DNA of 64,000 bases. Source: Bradyrhizobium sp. URHD0069. GTDB taxonomy: Bacteria; Pseudomonadota; Alphaproteobacteria; Rhizobiales; Xanthobacteraceae. Below the pieces are notes generated by a model, which saw only the letters and a list, made by a program, of their open reading frames with translations, did no database searches and was not told the DNA's origin. Position numbers and translations under genes: made by a program. The stretch covers positions 62,001 to 126,000 of the forward strand of contig NZ_JNIJ01000017.1 in NCBI RefSeq assembly GCF_000701345.1, given 5' to 3'. Shown here in pieces: positions 8,296 through 16,796 of the stretch (position 1 is its first letter; the number at the start of each line of letters is the position of its first letter).

Positions 8296-8654
8296 TGTAC
8301 CGCGAGGTAGTCCGCGAGCGCCACGGCGTTGTTGCGCTCGGTGTCGTGCGCGCCGAAGAGCAGCGTCACTTTGCCCGCCGATAGAAGATCCGTCAGGTGA
8401 TCGACTGCGACATGATTGGCGCGGAGCTCCTTGAAGTATCGCTTGTGAAACTCACGCCAGCGGTTCGGGTCATGGCCAAACCAGGTCCTGAGGCCGGCGC
8501 TCGGGGCGATGTCCTTCAGCCACACGTCGACGCTGGCATGCTCCTTCGTGAGCCCGCGCGGCCAGATGCGGTCGACGAGCACCCTCGTGCCGTCCGAGGC
8601 CTCGGGCGGCTCGTAGACGCGCTTGACACCAGGCCGCGGGGACCGTCGAGACAT
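8292..8654 (-). CDS. DUF488 family protein
   Basis: 120 residues. Family blocks are visible: VKRVYEPPEASDGTRVLVDR followed by IWPRGLTKE, DVWLKDIAPS, LRTWFGHDPNRWREFHKRYF and VTLLFGAHDTERNNAVALAD. This is the short YeaO-like subgroup, found in many bacteria; biochemical role unknown. The ATG at 8654 is chosen because homology starts at MSRRSPRPGVKRVYEPP and a purine-rich GGGGAGGG tract lies upstream. It sits downstream of the CMD peroxidase gene on the same strand with a 43-base gap, so co-transcription is likely. Confidence 0.85.
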   Translation of the reverse strand: MSRRSPRPGVKRVYEPPEASDGTRVLVDRIWPRGLTKEHASVDVWLKDIAPSAGLRTWFGHDPNRWREFHKRYFKELRANHVAVDHLTDLLSAGKVTLLFGAHDTERNNAVALADYLAVH

Positions 8655-8697
8655 TGGATTCTCTAGCCCTCCCCTCTCCAAAGGAGGGCACCTCGCG

Positions 8698-9243
8698 TTA
8701 GGCTGTTTTCGCGGGACTGACCTCGGGATAATCGATCGGGGTCTGCACCGCATTGTTCATGAAGTTGGTCAAGAGGAACTGAGCAGTCAGCGCGATCATC
8801 TCGACGATGTTGGCGTCTGTCCACCCCGCATCCCTGACCGCTGCAAACTGGGCGTCGGAAACTTTGCCGCGCGTCTCGATGAGCGCTTTCGCGAAGGCAA
8901 CCGCAGCCTGACGCTTGGGATCGCTCGAGCGGCCCTCCCTGTTCAGCTCGATTTCGTCCGCCGAGATTTTGGCCATTTTGCCTGCGATGAAGCTGTGCGC
9001 GGCCAGGCAGTAGTCGCACCCGTCCGCCTCCGACACCGCCAGCGCGATCCCGTCTCTCGTCTTGACGTCCAGCGTCTTTGCAAGCGATCCCATCAGGCTA
9101 GCCCAGCCGGAGAGCGCGTTCGGGCTGATCGACATGAGGCGCTGCAGGTTGGGCACGAAGCCCAGCACCTTGTAGACGTTGTCGAGGATCGGCTTGGACT
9201 CCGCGGGGGCGTCCTCGCGCTTCGGAATGGCAATACGGGGCAT
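8698..9243 (-). CDS. carboxymuconolactone decarboxylase family, peroxidase-related (AhpD-like) enzyme
   Basis: 181 residues, all-helical AhpD-like fold. The redox motif is EADGCDYCLAAHSFI, a CxxC followed by the conserved His, as in alkylhydroperoxidase D. The upstream helix (RDGIALAVSE) and the tail (LTNFMNNAVQTPIDYP) match the annotated peroxidase-related enzyme group. It probably acts as a thiol peroxidase or disulfide reductase partner in peroxide defence. The ATG at 9243 follows GGAGGATCAA. It is the first gene of a probable CMD-DUF488 unit on the minus strand. Confidence 0.87.
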   Translation of the reverse strand: MPRIAIPKREDAPAESKPILDNVYKVLGFVPNLQRLMSISPNALSGWASLMGSLAKTLDVKTRDGIALAVSEADGCDYCLAAHSFIAGKMAKISADEIELNREGRSSDPKRQAAVAFAKALIETRGKVSDAQFAAVRDAGWTDANIVEMIALTAQFLLTNFMNNAVQTPIDYPEVSPAKTA

Positions 9244-9637
9244 TTGATCCTCCTGCCGTAGACCGCAAACGATTATTCGGTTGGTGACGATGCAGGCCGT
9301 CACTGACGCCGACCGTCTCAGCCAGTGGTGGCCACTGGACTGCCTCGAAGACTAGGGCGGGTCGCGACGCGGCGATCATATTTCTTGATCATGCAATCGA
9401 TAACGGCAGGTCATCGGCTGAGCACCGACCGGCGCACTAATGTCACGTGTCCCGGACTTCGTCCTCAGCTGCGCCCTCCTCGCCGCGCTGACCGGGGGAG
9501 AAGCTGGCGGCGCGGAGCGCCCTCACCTCGTTTTCCAGGTCTAGGATGCGCTACCTGACCGGCTCGAGCGCTTGCGTCAACTCGGCCTCGGTGAAGCGCG
9601 GCGTGATGTGCTATGCGGGCAATTCCAGTCAAAGGCG
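9244..9637. other. intergenic region with decayed sequence and one dispersed motif
   Basis: Nearly 400 bases. It contains ATGCAATCGATAACGG at 9391-9406, one copy of the dispersed motif. On the minus strand (about 9595-9450) an amphipathic remnant can be read (FTEAELTQALEPVR, stop, RILDLENEVRALRAAS), which looks like the tail of a lost coiled-coil protein. No intact gene is supported. Confidence 0.35.
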
Positions 9638-10156
9638 TCAACCGGCGTGCTGATTTACACGTACGGCTACTCTGCCGCCGCGGCCGGGGCTGCATTCCTG
9701 CCGTTCTCCGCCATTATGGCCGCCGGCTCACGCACGGCTGGAGGTCTTGCGCAGCGCATCGGGAGCCGGGCGATGCTGGCGGCCGGCAGCCTGGTCACCG
9801 CCTCCGGCTACGCCGTGTTCGCATTGTCCGCCGAGCGGCCCGAGTACTGGCTCGGGTTCCTGCCTGGCCTTGTGTTGACCGGAATCGGCATGACCGCGTG
9901 CGTGGCGCCGCCCTGCGACCTGGGTGGCTCGGCGTCCGGGATGAACAATGCGGCCGCACGGCTTGGCGGCCTCGTCGCGGTCGCCGCGCTCGGATTCGCG
10001 TTTGGCGGCACGTCTGCCTCGGACGTCGCGTCGGTCGCGGTTGTCGAAGCGTACCGGCGCGTGATGTGGACCGCGGCGGCGCTCGCCGTGGCCGCCGCGT
10101 CGATGGCACTGGCCCGGCTCGGCAATGAGCCTTCCGAACGTCGCCGGGCAAACTGA
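9638..10156 (+). pseudogene. C-terminal fragment of an MFS (DHA2-type) transporter
   Basis: There is no start codon or ribosome site of its own. The sequence begins inside a membrane helix (STGVLIYTYGYSAAAAGAAF LPFS) and continues through helices of the C-terminal half, with motifs GSRTAGGLAQRIGSRAML and GGSASGMNNAAARLGGLVAV. Between GMTACVAPP and the GSASG motif about 15 residues usual in the family are missing. It is colinear with the N-terminal fragment at 7473, and about 230 central residues of the transporter are gone. Confidence 0.75.
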
Positions 10157-10215
10157 GTTCGGGGCTCGCTCAGCGGGCAGCGACGCAGACGTCGCACGAG
10201 ACCGCGCAGCCTTGC

Positions 10216-10548
10216 TCAAGCCTTAGGAAGGTCGGGGACATACCCGAGAACAAACGCGACGACCTTCTCGGCCGGCATTTCGCAGGGACGCAAAGAGTCC
10301 TCGCCCGACCTCAGCCGGTAAAGGTTGAAGCTGACGAAGTCGCCGCCCGCGAGCGCTCGCGCGAACAGGGTGGTCCGCTTTCCGTCGCGAGACTTCCTCA
10401 CGGTGACGCCGTACCGCAGCCCCTCGTACACGCCCTCGCCGTAGCCGCTCGGTATCGCAGCGAGCACCGATTCAAAGTCCTGTTCCAGCAATGTCAGACC
10501 CGTCGCCTGGGGCAATTGAATCGGCCCCGGCAGATTGAAACACCTCAA
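10216..10548 (-). CDS. conserved hypothetical protein, small
   Basis: 110 residues, soluble, with a mixed alpha/beta pattern: [40 protein letters not shown] and [21 protein letters not shown] do not recognise a named family. Codon use is like its neighbours and the reading frame is clean. It is divergent from msrB across a 98-base gap holding two copies of dispersed motif elements (10550-10579), so its regulation may be shared with msrB. Confidence 0.55.
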   Translation of the reverse strand: MRCFNLPGPIQLPQATGLTLLEQDFESVLAAIPSGYGEGVYEGLRYGVTVRKSRDGKRTTLFARALAGGDFVSFNLYRLRSGEDSLRPCEMPAEKVVAFVLGYVPDLPKA

Positions 10549-10549
10549 G

Positions 10550-10579
10550 TATCGACACTCACGGCATCGTTTCGATAGC
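10550..10579. promoter_or_regulatory. motif cluster between divergent genes (msrB side)
   Basis: Contains TATCGACACTCACGGCAT and the 14-mer ATCGTTTCGATAGC. The same 14-mer occurs in inverted orientation at 18533-18546, upstream of the NTF2-like gene. It lies 70-95 bases before the msrB start. It is a candidate regulatory site; the binding protein is unknown. Confidence 0.4.
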
Positions 10580-10646
10580 CGGAGGTGATTGGACGGTCGC
10601 CCACCCCGTGCCTATCTTCAATGCAGAACAAAAAGGAGTTCCGCGA

Positions 10647-11099
10647 ATGCCGACCTACAGGAAAACCCCAGAAGCGGTCTCGAAGTTGACTCCCGAGCAG
10701 TACCGCGTCACGCAGACTGACGGAACCGAGCGCCCCTTCGCCAACGAATACTGGGACAACAAGGAGCCTGGCCTCTACGTCGACGTGGTTTCCGGCGAGC
10801 CGCTCTTCGCATCCTTCGACAAGTTCGACAGCGGGACGGGATGGCCGAGTTTCACGCGGCCCCTCGAAGCCGCGAACGTCGTCGAGAACGTTGACAGCTC
10901 GCACGGAATGACACGGACCGAGGTCCGCTCCAAGCACGGCGACAGTCATCTTGGCCACGTCTTCCCGGACGGGCCGCGCGACAAGGGCGGATTGAGATAC
11001 TGCATGAACACGGCCTCCCTGCGATTCATCCACCGCGACCAATTGGAGAGCGAGGGGTACGGCGAGTACGCGAAGCTCTTCGCAAAGCAGGAGGCCTGA
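10647..11099 (+). CDS. msrB: peptide-methionine (R)-S-oxide reductase MsrB
   Basis: 150 residues. Catalytic region [14 protein letters not shown] gives the essential Cys and the RFI substrate-binding motif, and [11 protein letters not shown] and [10 protein letters not shown] are family signatures. The zinc-binding cysteine pairs of many MsrB proteins are absent ([12 protein letters not shown] replaces the CxxC segment), so it is the non-zinc form. It reduces methionine-R-sulfoxide in oxidised proteins. The ATG at 10647 has AAAAAGGAG upstream; an earlier in-frame ATG has none. msrA follows after two bases, so the pair is an operon repairing both sulfoxide epimers. Confidence 0.93.
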   Translation: MPTYRKTPEAVSKLTPEQYRVTQTDGTERPFANEYWDNKEPGLYVDVVSGEPLFASFDKFDSGTGWPSFTRPLEAANVVENVDSSHGMTRTEVRSKHGDSHLGHVFPDGPRDKGGLRYCMNTASLRFIHRDQLESEGYGEYAKLFAKQEA

Positions 11100-11101
11100 C
11101 G

Positions 11102-11614
11102 ATGGCAGCGACTACAGAGCGCGCGATCCTGGCAGGGGGTTGCTTCTGGGGAATGCAGCAGCTGGTGCGGCGCCTGCCCGGCGTCGTCTCGACGCGGGTC
11201 GGCTACTCGGGCGGCAATGTCAAGAACGCCACGTACCGCAACCACGGTACGCACGCGGAAGCGATCGAGATTACGTTCGATCCGAGCCAGACGAGCTTCC
11301 GCGACCTGCTGGAGTTCTTCTTCCAGATCCACGACCCTACGACGCCCAACCGGCAGGGAAACGACCGGGGCGCAAGCTACAGGTCGGCGATTTTCTACAC
11401 GAGCGAGGAACAACGCCGCGTCGCCGAAGACACCATCGCCGACGTTGAGGCCTCAGGGCTGTGGCCGGGCAAGGTGGTGACCGAGCTCTCGCCCGCTGGC
11501 GATTTCTGGGAGGCGGAGCCCGAGCACCAGGATTACCTGGAACACTACCCGAACGGCTACACCTGCCACTTCGTCCGCCCGCAGTGGAAGTTGCCGGGGA
11601 GGAGCGCCGCCTGA
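11102..11614 (+). CDS. msrA: peptide-methionine (S)-S-oxide reductase MsrA
   Basis: 170 residues with the catalytic motif [10 protein letters not shown] at residue 12-21 and the family blocks [48 protein letters not shown] and [16 protein letters not shown]. The short C-terminus lacks the extra recycling cysteines of the E. coli enzyme. It reduces methionine-S-sulfoxide. It is translated directly after msrB with a two-base gap. A second, broken msrA copy lies at 19340. Confidence 0.94.
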   Translation: MAATTERAILAGGCFWGMQQLVRRLPGVVSTRVGYSGGNVKNATYRNHGTHAEAIEITFDPSQTSFRDLLEFFFQIHDPTTPNRQGNDRGASYRSAIFYTSEEQRRVAEDTIADVEASGLWPGKVVTELSPAGDFWEAEPEHQDYLEHYPNGYTCHFVRPQWKLPGRSAA

Positions 11615-11854
11615 CGGCGATCGCGGTCTCCGTGGCCTGCGGCAGGCGCAGCCTCACGGCGTGTGTGTCGTAAGATGTTTGCCAAGTGTCCTCGCCGCCC
11701 CCGCGAAGTCGCTCACAACGCGACAAGGTGGCGAGGTTTGGACGGCCGGACGCAGCTTTGAGATTCTCGACCTTGGATTATTGCATATCGTTTGGCGTGC
11801 GCGGTGCCATGCCCGTTGCGACAGCCCATTCCAAATTCATCGTGAGGACTTGCA

Positions 11855-12472
11855 ATGGCCCCCGCGCATCTTTTCCAGTCGGCGCTCGCGCTCAGCGACC
11901 TTGAGCGGTTCTACCGCGAGGTCCGGCACACGAGCGAGAGGCTCGGCGAACCTCTTTCCGACGCGGACGCAACGGTGCAGTCGATGCCCGATGCGAGCCC
12001 TGCAAAGTGGCACCTCGCGCACACGACCTGGTTTTTTGAGGCGATGGTTCTCTCGCCTCACCTGAAGGGCTACAGGCCGTTCGATGAGCGGTTCACGTTC
12101 CTGTTCAATTCTTACTACGAGACACTCGGGGCGCGGCAGCCGCGTCCTCGGCGCGGCATGATCACGCGGCCGGCATTGGACGAAGTCTACGCATACCGGG
12201 CGCATGTTGACCAGGCAATCGCCAGGCTGCTTGGCTCGCGGCCGACCCGGGAGGTCGCTGAGCTGATCGAGCTCGGATGCCACCACGAGCAGCAGCACCA
12301 GGAGCTTCTGCTCACGGACATCCTCCATCTGTTCGCGCAAAACCCGATCCGACCAGCCTACCGCGACCCTGCCCCGGTGTCGGTCGAGACCGCGGTTTCT
12401 TGGCGCACACGCGTTGGCAATTCGCGGGACTCCGCTTGGCGGTGGACGTGTAGCTCCAGCGCAATCGCGTGA
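11855..12472 (+). pseudogene. truncated EgtB (ergothioneine synthase), DinB-like domain only
   Basis: The first about 180 residues are the DinB_2 domain of the hercynine/glutamylcysteine sulfoxide synthase EgtB. It has the iron-ligand histidines in KWHLAHTTWFFEAM and CHHEQQHQELLLTDILH, and the block FLFNSYYETLGARQPRPRRG. The match stops at NPIRPAYRDPAP; the remaining about 25 residues are unrelated, and the roughly 230-residue formylglycine-type domain that completes EgtB is absent. No egtD is seen nearby. The start ATG follows AGGACTTGCA. It is most likely non-functional, though a folded single-domain protein could be made. Confidence 0.8.
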
Positions 12473-12491
12473 AACAACAAGGAGAGACCAG

Positions 12492-12746
12492 ATGACCACG
12501 GACAAGATCGACCAGAACATGGAAGTGATCGGCGCGGACGGCGTCCACGTCGGCACCGTCGACGGTGTCGCCAACGGTCGCATCAGGCTCGCGAAGCGCG
12601 ACAGCGGCGAGGGCCAGCACAAAGGCCACGCGCATTTCATCGACCTTGGACTTGTCGCCGACGTCGAGGGGCAGAGGGTTCGTCTTTCTGCGAACGCGGC
12701 TGTGGCGGTGACATTCGAGGAGGAGCAGTCGGGAAAGCCCGTCTGA
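12492..12746 (+). CDS. DUF2171 (PRC-barrel-like) small protein
   Basis: 84 residues in a compact beta-rich fold: MEVIGADGVHVGTVDGVANG, RIRLAKRDSG, HKGHAHFIDLGLVADVEGQR. This is the pattern of DUF2171/PRC-barrel proteins common in stress-linked loci of rhizobia, with unknown biochemical role. AAGGAGAGACC precedes the ATG, an excellent ribosome site. It lies 20 bases after the truncated egtB. Confidence 0.83.
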   Translation: MTTDKIDQNMEVIGADGVHVGTVDGVANGRIRLAKRDSGEGQHKGHAHFIDLGLVADVEGQRVRLSANAAVAVTFEEEQSGKPV

Positions 12747-12871
12747 ACAAGCAGGCCCGATGACCCTGGCCATGCGCGAGGCATAGAAGAGCGCGAACCG
12801 GCGGCAAGAAAGCGATTTTCCACCGCATGCCGCCGTCAAGGGGCTTGGGCCGACATCGAAAGGAAAAGGCC

Positions 12872-13900
12872 TTGGCGTCGAAGCTGGATCAACTACGCGC
12901 AGTGACGACGGTGGTCGCCGACACGGGTGATCTTGGCGCGGTCGCGCGTCTCAGGCCGGTAGACTGCACGACGAATCCCACGATCGTCCTGAAGGCGGTC
13001 GACGCTCCCGAGTACAGGGATGCCGTCGACGAGGCGTTGGCGTCGGGACGAAAACAGAGCGGCGACGCTGCACGCGTCGCTGCCGCGACTGCCGACCGAC
13101 TCGCAGTCTCCGTCGGCGTCGAGCTGTTGCGGCTTGTACCGGGCTACGTGTCGACTGAGGTGGACGCCAACCTGTCCTTGAACGTCGCAGCATCGGTCGC
13201 GAGGGCCCGCCAGATCATCGACGCCTACAAACAGAGAGGCGTCGGGCCCGAGCGCGTGCTCATCAAACTCGCATCGACGTGGGAGGGAATACGCGCTGCA
13301 CAGATCCTCGAACGCGAAGGCGTGAAGTGCAACATGACGTTGCTGCTGAACCGGGCCCAGGCGGTCGCGAGCGCTGAGGCCGGCGCCTTCCTGATCTCGC
13401 CGTTTGTGGGCCGCATCTACGACTGGCACAGGAAGTCTGCTGGAAAGGACTTCACCGCCGACGAGGACCCAGGGGTCCGGTCCGTGCGGGATATCTACGA
13501 GTACTACAAGTCGAACGGCATCGAGACGATCGTCATGGGCGCGTCGTTTCGCAACACCGGCCAGATCGAGGCGCTGGCCGGATGCGATCGGCTTACGATA
13601 GCGCCAGCCCTTATGGACGCGCTTACGTCCGAGGGGGGCGAGCTCAAACGCGTCTTGGCGCTGGCCGCCGCAGAGCCGCGCTCCCTCCGGACGCCGGAAG
13701 ACGGGATCTGCCACTGGTTCGTGAGCGGAGACGCCGTCGACATAAAACGCCCGGACCCCGCGGGCCCGATGGACGAGACAACCTTCCGGTGGATCATGAA
13801 CGAGGACGCGATGGCGACCGAGAAGCTGGCCGAAGGCATTCGCGTGTTCGCGCACGACCTGCAGACGCTCCGCCGCAGGATCGCCGAACGCCTCCAGTGA
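12872..13900 (+). CDS. tal: transaldolase (TalB-type)
   Basis: About 342 residues. Family signatures are DCTTNPTIVLKAV near the N-terminus, VDANLSLNV, the Schiff-base lysine in RVLIKLASTWEGI, CNMTLLLNRAQAVAS, ISPFVGRIYDWH and VMGASFRNTGQI. It transfers dihydroxyacetone units between sugar phosphates in the non-oxidative pentose phosphate pathway. The TTG at 12872 is preferred because AAGGAAAAGG lies just upstream and the protein then begins MASKLDQLRAV, as in relatives. An ATG further upstream gives an unrelated leader. It probably supplies NADPH-pathway flexibility under oxidative stress, as an extra copy. Confidence 0.92.
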   Translation: MASKLDQLRAVTTVVADTGDLGAVARLRPVDCTTNPTIVLKAVDAPEYRDAVDEALASGRKQSGDAARVAAATADRLAVSVGVELLRLVPGYVSTEVDANLSLNVAASVARARQIIDAYKQRGVGPERVLIKLASTWEGIRAAQILEREGVKCNMTLLLNRAQAVASAEAGAFLISPFVGRIYDWHRKSAGKDFTADEDPGVRSVRDIYEYYKSNGIETIVMGASFRNTGQIEALAGCDRLTIAPALMDALTSEGGELKRVLALAAAEPRSLRTPEDGICHWFVSGDAVDIKRPDPAGPMDETTFRWIMNEDAMATEKLAEGIRVFAHDLQTLRRRIAERLQ

Positions 13901-14192
13901 GGTCCGCGACGGCGGCAAGAACAACAACCCACGGAGAGCCGCAATGATCGTGGTGCACCACCCGAACAACGGCGGCTGATTGCAGACGGACGGGCCGCTG
14001 GCGCGCACAGCGCTTTTGGACGACGATACCCCATGACTATCGAATGCATGTTCAAAGGGAATTTCTAATTTCGTCGGCTGTGTCCCATCTTTGGGTCCGC
14101 TGGGCCGGCCGAGCACGCGCGGCCGCCTCGACAGCGATTGAAGCCGTTGCGCCGAGTCACCGTGCCACGCGCGAGCAGCAAAGGAGACCCCC
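13901..14192. other. intergenic region with a possible GST start remnant and a dispersed motif
   Basis: At 13944 a 12-codon frame reads MIVVHHPNNGG, similar to the first residues of the broken GST at 18232 (MIVVHHLNESR). At 14036-14069 it holds ACTATCGAATGCATG and GGGAATTTCTAAT, both blocks of the dispersed motif, about 125-155 bases before the cytochrome P460 gene. Confidence 0.35.
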
Positions 14193-14768
14193 ATGAAATT
14201 ACCGAGGACTGTCGGCCTGGCTGTTGCCGTCTCGCTGGTCGCCGGCACCGTGGTGGCGATCGCTCAGATCAGCGGAGCGGCTCCGGCCAGCCCGACCGCG
14301 AACGTGGTGGACGCCGCCGGGCACCTGCGCGTGCCGGCAGACTACCGAACCCTCTACCAAGCGCTCGGGAGCTGGGCGATTGCCGCCGACAGCGGCCAGG
14401 GCTCGAAGGAAATCCACGCCGTCTACGCATCCCCGGGGGCGATCGACGCCTACCGGAAGACGGGACACTTCCCGGATGGCGCCGTTCTGGTGAAGGAGGT
14501 CTTCGCGACCTCGACAAACGAGATGACCACCGGCACGGTAAGCCACGCAGACAACCTCAAGGGCTGGTTCGTTATGGTAAGAGACAGCAAGGGAACGCAC
14601 CCCGGCAACCCGTTGTGGGGCGACGGATGGGGATGGTCGTGGTTCGACGCGGACAAGCCGCTCAAGACCACCTCGACGGACTACCATTCGGACTGCCAGG
14701 GATGCCACGTGCCCGCCAAGGCCACTGACTGGATTTACGCGAACGGATATCCCGTCCTGCGTCACTAG
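14193..14768 (+). CDS. cytochrome P460-family c-type heme protein, exported
   Basis: 191 residues. An N-terminal Sec signal peptide (MKLPRTVGLAVAVSLVAGTV VAIA) leads into a P460-type domain: YRTLYQALGSWAIAA, IHAVYASPGAIDAYRKTGHF, ADNLKGWFVMVRD, GDGWGWSWFDA. The heme attachment site is DCQGCHVPAKATDW. P460 proteins are periplasmic and oxidise hydroxylamine or bind NO; relatives in non-nitrifiers are of unknown role. AAAGGAGACCCCC precedes the ATG. It is likely a detoxification protein in this redox cluster. Confidence 0.87.
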   Translation: MKLPRTVGLAVAVSLVAGTVVAIAQISGAAPASPTANVVDAAGHLRVPADYRTLYQALGSWAIAADSGQGSKEIHAVYASPGAIDAYRKTGHFPDGAVLVKEVFATSTNEMTTGTVSHADNLKGWFVMVRDSKGTHPGNPLWGDGWGWSWFDADKPLKTTSTDYHSDCQGCHVPAKATDWIYANGYPVLRH

Positions 14769-14945
14769 GCGGCCGCATGCTAGGCGCTCTCCTCTTGCCG
14801 CGGTTTCGCGGAGGCCAATGTCGAGTCCGGCAAGCTGGTGCGGCAAGCCAGAAGATTGAAGGGCTTATTGTGACCAATCGTTTCGGTTAGCGACCTTTCG
14901 GGTCCGACCGACGTTCAGACTACAAACGAGCGCATGGAGGTTGGC

Positions 14946-15479
14946 GTGTCCTTCTCGGTCTATGACATCACAGTCCCTGTCATGGTACATGGACTGAACG
15001 TGATGGACGACTATCTCGACCACGCCCAAGCGCTCGAGCGGACCAAGGGGTTTGAGCCTGGGAGGATACTTGGCGAGCGGCTCGCGCCCGACATGCTGAC
15101 TTTCGGAGAACAGTTCTCCGTAAGCTGCAACAAGGTCGACGCTCACATGGCGAAGCTGATGCAGCGCGACCCGCCAGCGCCCCGCAACACCCCGATGATG
15201 TATCCGGCATTGAAGGGACGGCTTCTTGAGACTCGCGGCTTCCTGCAAAACGTGCAGCCGGACGAGATTGCCGGCGCGCAGTCCCACACATACGAGCTGA
15301 CGCCGCCTATCGTGCGCGGGTGGTTCGGCGGCGACGACTACATCCGGCTCCTGGTTCTGCCCGACTTCTTCTTCCACATCTCGATTGCGCACGCGATCCT
15401 CCGGCACCTCGGAGCGAAGATCGGGAAGCGTGACTACCTCGGCAACCTCACTCAGCAGAGCGGCGGTGACTACTCGTGA
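14946..15479 (+). CDS. DUF1993 family protein
   Basis: 177 residues. The family blocks are clear: PVMVHGLNVMDDYLDHAQAL, RLAPDMLTFGEQFSVSCNKV, QSHTYELTPPIVRGWFGG and VLPDFFFHISIAHAILRHLG. The protein is helical, resembling DinB-like four-helix bundles; function unknown. The GTG at 14946 is chosen because GGAGG ends six bases upstream and the family begins with a short MS-x-S-x-Y segment. An ATG 12 bases earlier overlaps that ribosome site. Confidence 0.85.
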   Translation: MSFSVYDITVPVMVHGLNVMDDYLDHAQALERTKGFEPGRILGERLAPDMLTFGEQFSVSCNKVDAHMAKLMQRDPPAPRNTPMMYPALKGRLLETRGFLQNVQPDEIAGAQSHTYELTPPIVRGWFGGDDYIRLLVLPDFFFHISIAHAILRHLGAKIGKRDYLGNLTQQSGGDYS

Positions 15480-15537
15480 GAGGCGGGCGCGGTGCGCGGC
15501 TCGGGCCGAGGCCTTCAAGGCAGGAAAGCAAGTTTAG

Positions 15538-15939
15538 ATGATGCCGTTAGTGAGCGAGTTGCGAGAGGTCATTGGCGCGCTGCAAAGCGAAGTTGAATTC
15601 GAGGCTGCTGTAAGAGAGTTGGGAGCCGCGGGGATCGACCGCGCTCGCATAAGCTTCCTGGCGCAGGAGGAGATTGCAGCGTCCTGTGCGGGCGCCGTCG
15701 GCTGCAACATTAAGCGGCTGCCCCGCGTCGAGATTGGCTTGAGCGACGACCGGCAGCAGGTTCGCACGCTTGCGACCTCGCTCGCGGCCACTGTCGCGTC
15801 GTTCGCCGGCGCCAGCGCCGTCCTGGCGGCGACTCGCGGAGCGACCGCGCCGGCTCTGCTGGCCGCGTTGGCTTCCGGGGCAGTGTCGGCGGGCTGGCAG
15901 CCTTGTTCGGGCAGCGCCTACCCCGCGACAGACGGCTAG
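15538..15939 (+). CDS. hypothetical protein with small alanine-rich hydrophobic segment, possibly truncated
   Basis: 133 residues. The first about 60 (EVEFEAAVRELGAAGIDRAR ISFLAQEE) look like the small alpha/beta domain of general-stress or YflT-like proteins, in which a membrane segment usually follows. Here a hydrophobic stretch (TVASFAGASAVLAATRG and LLAALASGAVSAGW) is followed at once by an unrelated tail, so the C-terminus may be lost. AGGAAAGCAAG lies upstream. Identity is uncertain. Confidence 0.45.
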   Translation: MMPLVSELREVIGALQSEVEFEAAVRELGAAGIDRARISFLAQEEIAASCAGAVGCNIKRLPRVEIGLSDDRQQVRTLATSLAATVASFAGASAVLAATRGATAPALLAALASGAVSAGWQPCSGSAYPATDG

Positions 15940-15972
15940 GCCGCAGCCGGGTCTCAGCCTGCCGCAGTTGCG

Positions 15973-16004
15973 GGAATGGAAACGATAACAGCACGGCATT
16001 TCCC
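15973..16004. promoter_or_regulatory. dispersed motif copy
   Basis: GGAATGGAAACGATAAC followed five bases later by GGCATTTCCC. The first 17 bases are identical to those at 17492-17508. It lies about 150-175 bases before the gene at 16150. Confidence 0.45.
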
Positions 16005-16149
16005 AACGCCTTGCACGAAACATAGCGTTTCGCGTGGCGTGTCTACGGGTCCACCGGTCGTGCGACGGTCGCGTCCGCAGGTTTGCCCCTGTGTTGACCG
16101 ATGCATTTGTCGCAGCGGCCTGAGCGCAGCGAAATCCAGGAGAGTGCAA

Positions 16150-16722
16150 ATGAACCTCGACGTCGGGGACATGGTCGAGGCGGTTTCGGATCTCCGCCGA
16201 CGCGGCTACGATCACGAGTATCGAATACGGGACGGCCAGCTCTACGACCTGACCGCCGACCAGCCTGTCGCCATCGGCGACGTGCACGTGGATGCCGCGA
16301 TGAGGTTCGAGAGCGCGCCTGATGCGGGGGACGATTCAAACATCTACGCGATCGCCGACCGGAAGGCCGGCAGCAACGGCCTGTTGATCGACGCCTTTGA
16401 TGCCTTGGACCAGGAGTGCTCGCGAGAACTCTACGAACAGCTAAACGCGAACCGCCCCACACGTCACGACAACGGAGGCGAAATAGCGAGCCGCTATGGC
16501 CTGCGGAAGGTCTTCAAGGAGGAATTCGACGGGGATCCCGAGCGGTTTGTACTGCGCATCGGGTTTCCTGACTTCCCCCCGTGCCCGTTCGGGCAGTCGT
16601 TCTCGATGCTCGGGTTCGACACGGCGGAGCAATCCTACGTCTGGCTGGTCACCAGCATCCTGCGAGATTCTAGGCTTGAGAGAGTCCCCTACCACGGGGC
16701 CGACGTGCCCGACAACGAATGA
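16150..16722 (+). CDS. two-part hypothetical protein with an N-terminal small 'PRPP synthetase-annotated' domain
   Basis: 190 residues. The first about 105 (DLRRRGYDHEYRIRDGQLYD, DVHVDAAMRFESAPDAGDDS, NIYAIADRKAGSNGLLIDAF) match a small family found in many bacteria. That family is often labelled phosphoribosylpyrophosphate synthetase in databases although it lacks the PRPP synthetase fold. The remaining 85 residues (GLRKVFKEEFDGDPERFVLR, GQSFSMLGFDTAEQSYVWLV) look like a separate beta-rich domain I do not recognise. AGGAGAGTGCAA precedes the ATG. The function is unknown. Confidence 0.6.
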   Translation: MNLDVGDMVEAVSDLRRRGYDHEYRIRDGQLYDLTADQPVAIGDVHVDAAMRFESAPDAGDDSNIYAIADRKAGSNGLLIDAFDALDQECSRELYEQLNANRPTRHDNGGEIASRYGLRKVFKEEFDGDPERFVLRIGFPDFPPCPFGQSFSMLGFDTAEQSYVWLVTSILRDSRLERVPYHGADVPDNE

Positions 16723-16796
16723 GCGCGCGATGGTCAGGCTTGCTGGTGGTGTCACCACAGCCCCGGCCCCGCGGCGCCTCTTACAAAGGACGTGAG

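Noticed and set aside
13944..13979. 12-codon frame MIVVHHPNNGG resembling a GST start
   Set aside because: Too short to call a gene; only mentioned because the same start occurs in the broken GST at 18232.
14199..14846. Long open frames on the opposite strand of the P460, OsmC, transaldolase and lptD genes
   Set aside because: These are mirror frames of GC-rich codons, rich in Arg/Gly/Pro, with no homology or ribosome sites.
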